In this document: one piece after another, positions 44,188-54,195 of the stretch
Position numbering within the stretch: the first letter of the stretch is position 1
Layout: each line of letters starts with the position of its first letter
DNA from: Adiantum capillus-veneris
Taxonomy: Eukaryota; Streptophyta; Polypodiopsida; Polypodiales; Pteridaceae
Direction: 5' to 3'
DNA: 64,000 bases
Assembly (NCBI GenBank): GCA_014529385.2
Contig: CM043971.1
Location: 89,729,840-89,793,839, forward strand
The notes under the pieces: model-generated
What the model saw: the letters and a program-made list of their open reading frames with translations, nothing else
What the model was told of the DNA's origin: nothing
Database searches by the model: none
Position numbers and translations under genes: made by a program

Positions 44188-44455
44188 GCAATGTAATGTA
44201 CACATATATTCACCCTCCACTTGGTCATTTTTTAGTACGCTTTCATTCATACACATACATGGGTAGCACTAGTCACTAGGTACCTGTGGATGTAGTCCAA
44301 ATCATGGCCTAAACTCCATGCTAGGCCAAGCACCAAAAACTTCTCCCCTATGCAAATTCTTTTGGAACTCATATGTATATTGATATCACATAAAAGTGTA
44401 AATTGTATAATTTTGGTATAGACCCTTGGGGAGGGGTATCTTTCACCTAGTATCA
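42445..44455 (+). repeat. LTR-like block, possible Ty3 chromovirus-type LTR
   Basis: Begins TGTTGGCTTGGGACAC directly after a purine-rich tract. A TATAAGGAG-type box lies near 42482. The block ends ...CTTTCA just before a degraded Met-tRNA-type primer site. No second copy is in the window, so the call rests on these signals alone. It could be a solo LTR or the end of a truncated element. Short open frames inside (for example 43099-43410) have no recognised motif. Confidence 0.45.
44107..44182. repeat. (CT)n microsatellite
   Basis: A nearly pure CT run of about 75 bp with a few TTT interruptions. It is the reverse complement of GA-type runs seen in the Tat-1 LTRs, but the flanks are unrelated. 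Confidence 0.97.
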
Positions 44456-44457
44456 AA

Positions 44458-44469
44458 GCTTGAGGTTAT
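44458..44469 (+). promoter_or_regulatory. Degraded Met-tRNA-type primer site
   Basis: TAGTATCAAAGC differs from TGGTATCAGAGC at two positions and is followed by TTGAGGTTATGG, a continuation often seen after plant primer sites. Confidence 0.45.
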
Positions 44470-45491
44470 GGAGACAGCCTAATCCTGATACAAGTCGGGT
44501 TAGTAATGCATCGTGCACGTATTCATGCATGCTATTTGGAAAAGGATACTATATTCATGAGTATTTATGAGTAACATTGATAGTGATACATGCTTGAATT
44601 GTCTTCTTGTGTGAATTTGCATGGTATTGGGTTACAATGAATCGATTGGAGTGTCAAACAAGTGTATTAAAGATTTTTGAATGTTTGTTTTGTAATTACT
44701 AGTTACCAATGGCTCCTAAGGTGATGGTAAAATGATGTAGCAAAGGAAATGAAGTTTTGTCCTATGGAAACACAATTACCAAGGGATGCAAGGGATTTAT
44801 TTTACGTTAAGATTGAGACCAAATTCTTATGGCAATACCAAGGACCACGACTTGTTGAAAGAGTGTTGATTGTAGTTACTTTACTCGTAATCAAGAACCT
44901 TTTCGTCAATTATTTATCTATATTGATGATAGCCCAAAGTATTGGTTTGCTAACCTAAGGCTACTCCAACTTAGGATGTGACTAGGCCTAGGGAACATGT
45001 ACTATTACTTATAAATGCATATACAGATGCTTAAGATTTCCAAAGCTGCCAAGAAATTCGAAGCACTTGCTACCATCATAGGGAAGGAAAGATTAGAACA
45101 TAACTATAGACCATAGTGTCTTATAAGAGATCCAAGGAAATTATCAGCATTGAGAGTTAAGAGGTATTTAGAGAGTTAGATCTGTGACATGCATAGTATT
45201 GTAAGCACACATAAAAAGAAAATTTTGATGAATAAAAAGCGTAGAATCAATTTTGGTATCCATGTGTACTAAGTCTTCTCTCTCTTTGTCTTGTTTTTAA
45301 TGGATCTCCTTAATCGTTTAGATTAACTCCCAAGTGACTTTGCGAGAAATGTCTTCTTCAACTATCATGTCGGGTTCAATGTTATTTGGGGAGTTGAAGG
45401 GGTTTGAACTTCAAAATAGACTAAGGATTATCTCATTCTAAATTACTACATAGCATGGGAATTGTATGTTGATGCTCAGCTTGAACATTGA
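44470..45491. other. No supported gene
   Basis: AT-rich sequence with only short frames lacking motifs. If the block at 42445 is a 5' LTR, this would be the degraded leader and gag start of that element, but no gag motif is visible. Confidence 0.4.
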
Positions 45492-46127
45492 ATGCAAGTT
45501 CCCGTTAAATACATGGCTGATCCATAGATTTCGATTAAAGAAAAGCTTTATGAAGACAATATTCAGGTGCAACACTATGTCCTTTATACTAACCTATGTT
45601 CACCTTTCCAAGTACCTAACCAAGATATCATTCTTGGTAAGAAAGCCCTCATGCTCAACCAAAGATATGGCTTTTGTGATAAGGTCATATTTAGAGTTAG
45701 GAAGAAGTCAAACAGTAGAAACCAATTCTACTACTTCCGTCAAGAATGGTCTTGTAAAGTCTATTTCCCTATCCTAAGGTACAATCCTCCCAATGTCATT
45801 GTCACTTTTGATGAATATGCAAAGCCAAGATGTCTTTGGGACTTTGCTCAAGCATATCCTTTGGTGATGAACCCAAGTGAGTATTTCTATAGGAAAGGCA
45901 TTAACAAATGTCATCCTCATGTAAGCTGCATTCGTGCATTATCACCGATAGATATTTCTCTTGTGGAAGAATGGTATAAAGAAGAGGATGTAAATTTAAG
46001 TGCCCAAGTAGAAGTTTTGAATTTTGAAACCCAAGATGTGAATAGATACAAGGGTAGAACCTCAATCATAGGATTCAAGAATTGGTTTATTGGACCTTTA
46101 TGCATTTATGTACCTTCCCCAAAGTAG
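45492..46127 (+). pseudogene. Unrecognised ~210-codon reading frame
   Basis: The frame can start at ATG 45492 (MQVPVKYMADP), has an early TAG near 45525, and is then open to 46127. Readable parts are KALMLNQRYGFCDKVIFRV, NVIVTFDEYAKPRCLWDFA and YPLVMNPSEYFYRKGINK. Codon use and the even amino-acid mix look coding rather than random. It has aromatic- and Lys-rich composition, three Cys, no signal peptide and no membrane span. I do not recognise the family. Its place between LTR-like fragments suggests a retroelement accessory or gag-side protein rather than a host gene. Confidence 0.45.
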
Positions 46128-47529
46128 TATGTAATCTTTTACCATTTACAATTGGAAAATTTTGATTTTGATTTTATTTGATTTGAGTTGTTTTAAGGTA
46201 ATAATCTTTGAGTTATAACGTAAGTTTTTTCAATTTTGACGAGCTTGAGTGATGGGGTGTTTGTATAGATAATTAACATTTTACCTCGTGGGATATGGGT
46301 GAACATATTTTCACACGGTTGATAGTTAAAGAGAGCCTACAAATGGGGGTCAAGGTGCAACTTTTTGTTACAACCAAGTGGAACAGAGTAGAGAAGAAGA
46401 GGCTAGTGTCCATAGACGGTGTAGTTCCGAATAATTTAGAGCTTGGTATCAATATGTTGCAGGAAACCCAGACTTTAAAACAACTCAACACAGTTATATC
46501 TGTTGGGAGTATTGAGTGGGCCTAGTCCCAAATGGAAAAAGAGATCATTGTCACCAACCAGCTATTGTACATCAATGCCCATGAACTTATCTTGAAACCA
46601 TCAAGGGAGACTTGGTGAGCAACATTTGTACTTCCTTTAGTGATGGCGTTAAGATGTTTTAAATTTTTTATGTTTAATGTGTGGGGATGGAAATGTATAA
46701 ATAATTTCACTCATTCATTTAATCTAGTGCCTTTAGAATGATTCTTTGACCTATTCACAAGGTCCACCATCCACAACCCACACAATGTGAAGATTCAATT
46801 CAATGACTATAACATAGTCCAACACTTAGCTGATTTTGCAAGCATACACTGTACAAATGGGTTGCAGAAAGCTGATGAATTCCAAGAATTCTCCTTATTT
46901 TTTTGATTATTTTAGCTTTAGAAATGTTACTATTCATAGTTACATGTAGATGCCTATGACCAACCACTCACGTACACAAGAGTGGTATGATTTGCATGCA
47001 ACAAAGGACATGTTTGCATCTACAGTTCGAAGAGACAAATGGAATAATCCATAGAAAGTACTAGTAGAATGGGACAATCCAATGGTTGAAGGGCATCGCA
47101 ACAACTACCATTGACGAGTACATTACGTTAGACTATTACAAAATATTGATTGCCGTCAAAAGGCAATGCATTAGAGGATTTTTTAACACAAAAAATTTTG
47201 TGCTATAGAAATTTGTTTGATTTATTCATTATTATTCTCCTTCTTACTTTCATCTCATACTCTCACTCGACAAATTTATTTTTAGTAAGAGAAACGTTGA
47301 GACATAATAGGATGTTTTGGACTAAGAGTGAACTTGACTTGATATGGTGTAGTAGTAAATCATGCCTCCTAGAGGAAATGGAGTAGCTACAAATTCCAAT
47401 GTTCTAATTGTACCTCAAGTAAAGATCATTGATCATGAAATCAATGCTATGCTTTATAAGTCTCAACCTGCTGGTAACTTCAATCAAGAAGGAAAAGATG
47501 TAGCAAAAGTTCTTGAGAATTGGATTGAG
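46128..47529. other. No supported gene
   Basis: AT-rich DNA. A 76-codon open frame at 46295-46525 and a 60-codon frame at 47362-47544 have no recognised motif and no second copy in the window. No LTR terminus was identified. Confidence 0.4.
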
Positions 47530-47665
47530 CATTCTATTCTATGAGTTGTATTTCTATCATGATGTTTGTAAATGCCCATATGATCTTGGCCACTAGCCAT
47601 TCTATTCTATGAGTTGTATTTCTTTCATGATGTTTGTAAATGCCCATATGATCTTGGCCACTAGC
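47530..47665. repeat. 68-bp tandem duplication
   Basis: Two copies of a 68-bp unit (47530-47597, 47598-47665) starting CATTCTATTCTATGAG and ending CCACTAGC; they differ at about one position, so the duplication is recent. Confidence 0.93.
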
Positions 47666-48231
47666 CATTTAGAAAGCCCTAGGTATGAAAGATAATGAAT
47701 TTAGTATGAAAAAGAGGTTTATCTTTGGAGAAAAAGGAGCTCTGTTGTACGTACACTCAAGCGGTCAAGCAGCTAATCAATTTTTCTCATGATTGGGTAA
47801 TTCAATTTTGATTTTGAAACTTGCATTGTGTTCATCTTCTCTCGCTCTTTCATTCAAGTGTAAGTATTTCAAGTTCTATTGAGGTTTGTGACTATGTGTC
47901 TATGAGCCTAATCTTCAATTATTTTGAGTGCTTTAATTACTATTTTTGACATTTTGATGACAGAAGACTGTTATTAGACCTTATGGTGACTTGTTTGGAA
48001 TGTTCTATTGTAGTTTCTATGACATCATACATGATGGATTGTGATTTTGGTACCTCTTTAGATTGTGACCAGACTTTTCAGACATGTCCCCTTAGACATA
48101 ATATAACTTCCCCCTTGAAGTTTCCTGGCTATCTGAGTCCGTTTAGTCATCAAATTGGCATGATGATCGAGAGTGGTTAGAAAGGACATAGGTAGATTTT
48201 TCGATCTTAGAGTGGTGATTTGCTTGTTGAA

Positions 48232-48335
48232 TTGATGTGTTTTCTATTTAGGTTTACTTCTTGAGGTTGACACCCTCAAAGAGTTGATGTATTTTCTATT
48301 TAGGTTTACTTCTTGAGGTTGACACCCTCAAAGAG
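48232..48335. repeat. 52-bp tandem duplication near an LTR end
   Basis: Two copies of a 52-bp unit starting TTGATGT and containing CTTGAGGTTGACACCCTC, at 48232-48283 and 48284-48335. The phrase GAGGTTGACACC also occurs in the giant Ty3 LTR near 3735. Confidence 0.92.
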
Positions 48336-48403
48336 TCTCCGTGCCCCATCCAAGTCACTTGAGTATTGACATTATTCTGTTAGTGCCAAAAAGGTATGCT
48401 ACA

Positions 48404-48450
48404 GACGTCCATTGCGGCAATCAACTAACATTAGCGCCATTGCTGGGGAA
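48404..48450 (+). promoter_or_regulatory. LTR end and primer site of an element related to the giant Ty3
   Basis: GACGTCCATTGCGGC...ACTAACA then TTAGCGCCATTGCTGGGGA. The giant's 5' LTR end reads GACGTCCGTTGCGGC...TCCAACA then TTGGCGCCGCTGCC. The shared arrangement places an LTR 3' end at 48429 and a primer site at 48430. The LTR start and the other LTR were not found. Confidence 0.7.
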
Positions 48451-49716
48451 TGATCCTTAGATGGTGAGTGACATTGTGCATATTTTGAGTTTCCTTTTGT
48501 AGAGATTACTCTTTCCATTCACACTAGCAACAAAGTAGCTAAATAGGGGTTTAGTACTTGATAGAGTCAAGAAGTCAAGGACTTACAAGATCTATTCTCA
48601 AGAGGTAAAGAGAGTTATGAGTCAGATAGCCAAAGCATTTCATTCTTCAATTTTCTCATTACTTTCAGAGTGTTGTTCTTCTATTTTTTGTTACGACTTT
48701 TATTTGCATTGTTAGGTTCATTTTTGTTTCATATTTCTTTCTAGCACATAAGGGTAAGTGGAAACCATTACCATCAAATTGGGCTGAAAAGATCAAGGCA
48801 AAAAGGGTTGAAGTCCATATTTTGGACGAGATGACCATAACTCTAAAATTGTAAATTTGATGGCAAACACCTAAAACCTGATTTGAAACTCATCAAAAGC
48901 AAACGGGAAATTTTCAACAGAATTTGTGGAAAAATTTGGATCGCGATCCATATTCCCCTGAGATAGAACTGGGACCGATTGATATGACCAAAATTTGGAT
49001 TTTTTAAAAACTTTTTCTTATCCAAATCCAAAACAATTTTGGGAATAGCTTCCAGATAGCAAAGTCTACAACTTGACCAAGTTTCATGTCAAAAGGAGGT
49101 TAAACATGGATTGTGATCCATGTACCTCATCATAGATTCTGGCTAAACATTGAGCAGTGAGTAGCTGAGACTTAAAGAAACACATTTCCCAAAGACATCA
49201 TTGCATTTTTTTTTGAAAAGAATGATAAAAAAGACAAAAAATAGAAGGTTGTCAAACACTACCAAAGCATACTCAAGATTTCACTTTTGGTTGACCAAAA
49301 ATGATTCAAATTCAATTCTTTTTTGGGGATAGGCTACAACCATCAACCATCATAATCTATCAGTTGGCCATATCCCAAGTCTAGAAGTGATGGAACATGG
49401 ATTGCAATCCATGTACCTCATCTCATCCAATAATTATGATAGAAACATAGGTAGAGTATAGCAAAGACCTATAGAAACATCTTTTCAAAACAAATTTGCA
49501 AAAAGAGTTGAAAAAAGTGACTAGTAGGGCCTAAAACAAAAGATAGTCAAAAATCGGTAAAACAAACCCAGGATTTCACTTTTGGCTGACATATCAAAAC
49601 ATGGGGACATATCAAATATACAACACTAGTCCTCAAAATTCATGTCTCATGGATATTTTCCAAGCGATTATACACCTCACTGAGAACCACAACATCAATT
49701 ATACACCTCAACTCAA
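48451..49716 (+). other. Leader of the giant-related element
   Basis: Non-coding, with phrases such as CAAGTTTCATGTCAAAA that recall the giant's palindrome units (CAAGTTTCATCACATTTGG). It carries three palindromes, listed separately. Confidence 0.55.
48937..49414 (+). repeat. Palindrome cluster of different sequence in the related leader
   Basis: TGGATCGCGATCCA at 48937-48950 (perfect), a 20-bp dyad with core TGGATTGTGATCCA at 49104-49123 (one central pair broken), and a perfect 20-bp dyad with core TGGATTGCAATCCA at 49395-49414. The last two are 291 bp apart. They lie ~510-985 bp after the primer site, the same setting as in the giant (~540-1405 bp). Confidence 0.9.
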
Positions 49717-50218
49717 ATGCGCGTGCGTGGAAACATGAGAGTAGAAATTGATGAAGATCTAGAGGAGAAGCATTCGCTCATCAACAAGCTCAACGTGAAA
49801 TTCATCAAAACCAACAAATCCATGAGAGTTTCAATAGATTACACTCATGAGGGCTTGTATAGGTTCACAAATGAGGACCAACATAACTTCTACAAGTGTA
49901 CAAAACCCAATGTTGGAGAGTTGATAGACAATATGAATTTCTATGCATTCACATACACAAATGTCCAAGGAGTGCAAGTTTTGATGGTAGATAAGTATGG
50001 ATGAGAATACAAACTTGTTGATCCAATCAACCTAGAAAGATATACATACAAGGATACTCCAATGTCTACATACTTTCAGTCGAGTGTGAGTGCATCAATG
50101 ATGTTTGAGACCAAAACACAAAGAGTTGAGACTCAATCTATGGGAAGAATGGGATTCAACAAGTCTCGTGAATATAATCATGTTTTAGAGACTAAATTAA
50201 TGGGGTCAATAGGACCTT
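49717..50218 (+). pseudogene. First frame of the giant-related element (unknown function)
   Basis: Starts MRVRGNMRVEIDEDLEEK at an ATG ~300 bp after the last palindrome. It is open for 95 codons, has TGA at 50002-50004, and stays open in the same frame to ~50218 (ERYTYKDTPMSTYFQSSV). By position it matches the pre-gag domain of the giant. A faint resemblance exists between RFTNEDQHNFY here and RFRDEKGNHY there; this is too weak to prove homology. Confidence 0.45.
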
Positions 50219-51530
50219 GATTTGGACAAAGGTTTTAAAAAAGGATTCTACAGCATATATCAGAGAGGATTCCACCAGGATTTTCTCCAAGACAAGAAGA
50301 GAGAGTGAGAGATGTTGATGGAGCAAAAGACGTCGTGCGGACACTCACACACCCAAAAACCACAACACAACACAAGGTATCCCCTTAATTTTCTCACCTC
50401 ACTTGCCACCACTCAAAAGATCAATGAAAATACTACCCACAATCCCCATTCAAACTCCAAATGCCTCGAGCTACGAGCCCTTGTTTGCCTGCAGACACTA
50501 TAAGGTGAGTCGAGTTGACCAAAATATACAAGGAAAACCATAAAAAACTCAAAAACTACAACCACAAAAGTCCTCTCTCAATGCATTGCAAAAACTTCAC
50601 CAAACTCCACTGTGTTGGACTCTTTGGAGTAGCCCCAACCCTAATGGCACCGGTCCAGGGTCACATAGTCTTGCAGAAAGCCGCACCTTCTTCCCACAAT
50701 TCCTCACATACGCACATCCATGGAAACCTCATAACTTCCATAGGCTCTCCCAAGTGCAAAATTGAAGAGAAAAATCTCTCATTCACTTCTCCACACACTC
50801 AAAAATGGGATGCAAACGCGACGGGACTGCATAGGACCACCTATAGGAACCCTGCTTCCTCCCACACAGAGAGAGGTGAAAGTGCTGATTCTTGGCTTTA
50901 AAACTTCTCCTTTAGCCTGAACCATCACAACACCATGCGTGATGTGTCAATTTTCCCCCTTTTCACACCATTTTGATCATTTTCAAACTTCTTTGGGCCT
51001 AGTTTTGGACAATTTTGACCTCAGACAGGCATTTTTCGTAGGAGAAATACCAAATGGACTCCAAAATTCACCAAATTTTGTAGGCTTGCTCCTTGATACC
51101 CAAATATCATTTCCAAATTCTCACATACCATTTTTGACCACTTCTAGGGCGGATCACGCATCGCTCCTGGGGGGTCCACTATGTAAAAATTGCATATAGC
51201 ACATGCGAACAAGAGGTATTTAAATAATCCCTTACCTGTATATTTTCAAGTATTATATGTACCCCTTATTTATGCATTTTTGTAAAAAAACTAGCCCTTA
51301 TGTATGAAAATTTTCACTTTCTCAATTAAAAAACCCTTTATATAAGTACATTTCTAAGTAAATGTACCTAATTATAATTCCCTTATTTTGTTTGCACTTG
51401 CTATCTTACATATTTCCTAGTGGATGCCGTAGGGCATCGTTACATATCAGGCACCCCAAATAGAAAGTTACTGCATGTGCCAAACTTTCCAGGCGGGATG
51501 GGGTGCCCACACTTGTTTCTTGCACTATTT
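50219..51530. other. No supported gene
   Basis: AT-rich DNA. A 128-codon open frame at 50515-50901 (rich in His, Ser, Thr and Asn) has no recognised domain and may be chance. No LTR terminus was found, so the element beginning at 48430 is lost or truncated somewhere here. Confidence 0.4.
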
Positions 51531-51613
51531 ACATTCTAAAAAGCTCAAACACATTCCCTAGATACAAAAGAAGCCACTCCAGACATTCTAAAAAGCTCAA
51601 ACACATTCCCTAG
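51531..51613. repeat. 52-bp tandem repeat hosting the Tat-2 insertion
   Basis: ACATTCTAAAAAGCTCAAAC...CCCTAG occurs at 51531-51561 and 51583-51613. The spacer ATACAAAAGAAGCCACTCC recurs right after the far end of Tat-2 (61686), so Tat-2 inserted at CTAG in the second unit. Confidence 0.92.
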
Positions 51614-53581
51614 TGAGTAGCGTTAAATGGTAACTTTGCATTTGAACTACATTTCTACTCAAATGTATATATTTTTTATCAAAGTTTTAACGTAGTGTTC
51701 ATTCTCTCTTTCCGTAATAGCCTTTTTCCATACAAACACCTTACCCTTCTTAGATCTTTATGCATTTACATCATATTTCCCTCTTCATGCTAAATGTAAA
51801 TAGTAAACTTAATTCTACTCTCCTAGTTTTTTTACTGCATATTATTTTAAATAATTACCTTTACTAATTTAAATAGCTATCTACATCCCATAATTTGTAA
51901 ATAAATAATTTATGGGCACTTATCTTATCCATCTTCTCTCAAGGGTAGGGTTAACCTTGTAGGCCTTCCCTTCCCCACCACTATGTGACCCAACTCTTGA
52001 ATCATTTACTTGTGTTGGTCAACAAATCTTAAATATAATGTATATCCCCAATAAATCAAACTTTATTGGAGCCTACTTTATTTGTTTAAGGTGGATTCTC
52101 TTTTGAAAAAAGCATGCTACACCTTGGATGCATGCTAAAGGGCCCCCTACAAGGAGACTTGGTTCAAAAGGTGTTTTGGATGCATCCTGAACGCCTTAGC
52201 TCGTGGGTATACTTGAGGAACACTCCAAAACCAGCTTAAACACTTTGATAAGGTCAACTTTGCCTTTTACAGCACCCAATTCTGAGTTACAGGCTGAAAG
52301 TTATGGTGTAAACAAGGTACTGCGGACACTGTTACTGCAGGTCAAAGTTAAAATCAGGTAAACCACAAAGGTGAAAAGTTTTCTTGACTTCTCCAACATT
52401 CAAAAATACCAATGGGGAGTTAAAAACCACTTGCATGTGGAGGGGTCGGCTCAAGATGCTTCTAGAGCACAACAAACAGGATGGGGACACTCTGCAAGAG
52501 CCACTGGAGGGACATCATGGTGGGGCCCACATACATTATCAACCCTTATGGAGCCTCCACGACTTAAAAGGCTATTGTTAATGAAAAAATAAGCCCCTTA
52601 TTTGCATAATTGAAGGAATGGTCAAAAGGGAACCTAACTATGGTTAATTACCTACCCTAGTCAAGTTTAACCTAACCCAAGGTCTTGTACAGCTATAAAA
52701 AGGCCCTTTGCCAAGCACAAAAATACACACACCTACTCCATTGCTGCAAATAAGCTCCTCTAAGGTTAGGGAAGCACTAATCTCTCTCTCCTCTTGTCTC
52801 CCTATCCATTTCCTAAGCTCGCTATCATAAGAGGCACCATAGAGAGAGCATCAATATGCTATTGCTACCATTCTCTTGCAAACATTTCTCTTACCATACT
52901 CATATATGAGAGCAAGGATATCAAGTTCAATGATCTATCTCATGGTTTGATCAACAAATTGTTGCAATTGGGGTGTCGTCGTCACACTTTTTCTCTAAAC
53001 GCATGTGAAATTGGTAAGCATATCATGGCAGCTTCTCATATTTTGTGCTCATTGGGTTGCTTGTTTGTTGAGAAAGTTTTTGTGCACCATGGTGTCTATT
53101 TTCTTGGCTTCTCTCCTTATGTTGTGTGTAAGTAATTCTTGGGGCTGCATAGATGGAGAAGAGCTCTCTATGCATGCCGCCTTATGTGTGTAAGTAGTCT
53201 CTTCTTTTGGGAAAGGAAAGGAGTTGTCAAGTATTTGTGCATTATGGTGTTTTGAGTTTTGAGGTTTTGTGCTTGCTTTTCTTAGAAGTATATGAGTACT
53301 AATATGGTGAAGGTCAATCTTTGCATGTGAGTTTGTGCAGTGTTCAAAGGGATTGCTTAAGGAGTGTGTGTTGAATGGTTGAAGGGCATTTTGTGTTGAA
53401 GCACATAAGGAAGGTGTGAGTGAATGTGTGTGTGTGTGTGTTGTATATGGTTTGTTTTGGTTTCCTTCTTTCTCCATAAAAGAGGGTGGTGCCCCTAAAA
53501 AATATGCGTGTGTAGGGTCTCACGAAGTGGTTGTCTGGTGGGAGCCTTGAGTTGAGCCCCATCTCAAAAAATCCGTTCTCA
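51614..53581 (+). repeat. Tat-2 5' LTR (1968 bp)
   Basis: Matches 59684-61681; differences include a ~20-bp insertion near 60976 in the 3' copy and a (TG)n length change near 53430/61515. Short open frames (52794-53193) occur in both LTRs and have no recognised motif. Confidence 0.95.
52694..52701 (+). promoter_or_regulatory. TATA box of the Tat-2 LTR
   Basis: TATAAAAA in CAGCTATAAAAAGGCCC is the best TATA match in the LTR and is kept unchanged in the 3' LTR (60765). It predicts a transcript start near 52725. Confidence 0.7.
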
Positions 53582-53587
53582 TAAAAG

Positions 53588-53605
53588 TGGTGCCCCCACG
53601 GAGGA
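53588..53605 (+). promoter_or_regulatory. Tat-2 primer-binding site
   Basis: TGGTGCCCCCACGGAGGA begins 6 bp after the LTR end and differs from the Tat-1 site at one position. Confidence 0.85.
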
Positions 53606-53633
53606 ACTTTCCTAATTGCCTTCTATTCTCCTC

Positions 53634-53846
53634 ATGAACAATAGAGTTGCACCATATGCTTTTCATTTTTCACAACGCATCAGAATTAACATTTGTGTAG
53701 ATCGTAAATTTTTTTACCAGCAACGCATTGTTTTTATGTTTGGAGCAGAAAGACTTGGTGATATCTTGGCATCTCCAAATCCCATCATTCTTCCATTCAT
53801 TAATTATGATGATTCATTTGATGTCCATGTTTTTATTTTGTTTTGA
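53634..53846 (+). CDS. Small pre-gag frame, type A (70 residues)
   Basis: ATG-started and uninterrupted; starts MNNRVAPYAFHFSQ. It shares with Tat-1 type A the stretches QQRIVFMFGAERLGDILASP (Tat-1 has M, Q, V, E at four of these places), NPIILPFINYD and SFDVHVFILF. It is the first frame after the primer site here. The gag frame downstream is broken while this one is open, which argues for recent selection or chance survival. Fold and function unknown; no membrane segment long enough to be convincing. Confidence 0.72.
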   Translation: MNNRVAPYAFHFSQRIRINICVDRKFFYQQRIVFMFGAERLGDILASPNPIILPFINYDDSFDVHVFILF

Positions 53847-53929
53847 GGCAGGGACAAGAGGCGCTTAGATAGCGATCCACTCAAAGGAAACTTTCTTCAA
53901 GAGAAAGAAAAAGGAGAACACATTGTCAC

Positions 53930-54142
53930 ATGAACCAACCTGGAGCTGCTTCTCCTTTTACACCCATAGCTCGCCAATCTGTGCACATCATAATTGCTAC
54001 AAAATTTAGATTTCAAGCAACCATTAGGAGAATTTTTGGACCCACTCGCCTTAATGAAATTAATGCCTCAATCAACCCTTTTATTTTGCCTATGATAAAT
54101 TATGAACTAACACTTGATGTATATATTTTCATTTTGATGTGA
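53930..54142 (+). CDS. Small pre-gag frame, type B (70 residues)
   Basis: ATG-started and uninterrupted; starts MNQPGAASPFTPIARQS. Core stretches are FQATIRRIFGPTRLNEINAS and NPFILPMINYELTLDVYIF. It aligns to Tat-1 type B along its whole length, and more distantly to type A. It lies 83 bp after type A and 53 bp before the gag ATG. In Tat-1 the order of A and B is reversed. Confidence 0.72.
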   Translation: MNQPGAASPFTPIARQSVHIIIATKFRFQATIRRIFGPTRLNEINASINPFILPMINYELTLDVYIFILM

Positions 54143-54195
54143 TCACTCATCGTAGTCAAAACTTTGTGGTACACAAGCCTCCTTGTATTGTAAAA

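Noticed and set aside
44025-44279. Open frames made of Ser-Leu or Arg-Glu runs, also at 8448-8660 and 16942-17265
   Set aside because: These are translations of CT/GA microsatellites, which stay open in several frames by composition alone.
50515-50901. 128-codon open frame rich in His, Ser and Asn
   Set aside because: No domain, no homologue in the window, and a composition expected from AC-rich sequence.
52371-53193. Open frames in the Tat-2 LTR, with copies at 61042-61288
   Set aside because: Again LTR duplicates. The indel near 60976 changes one copy without any sign of frame maintenance.
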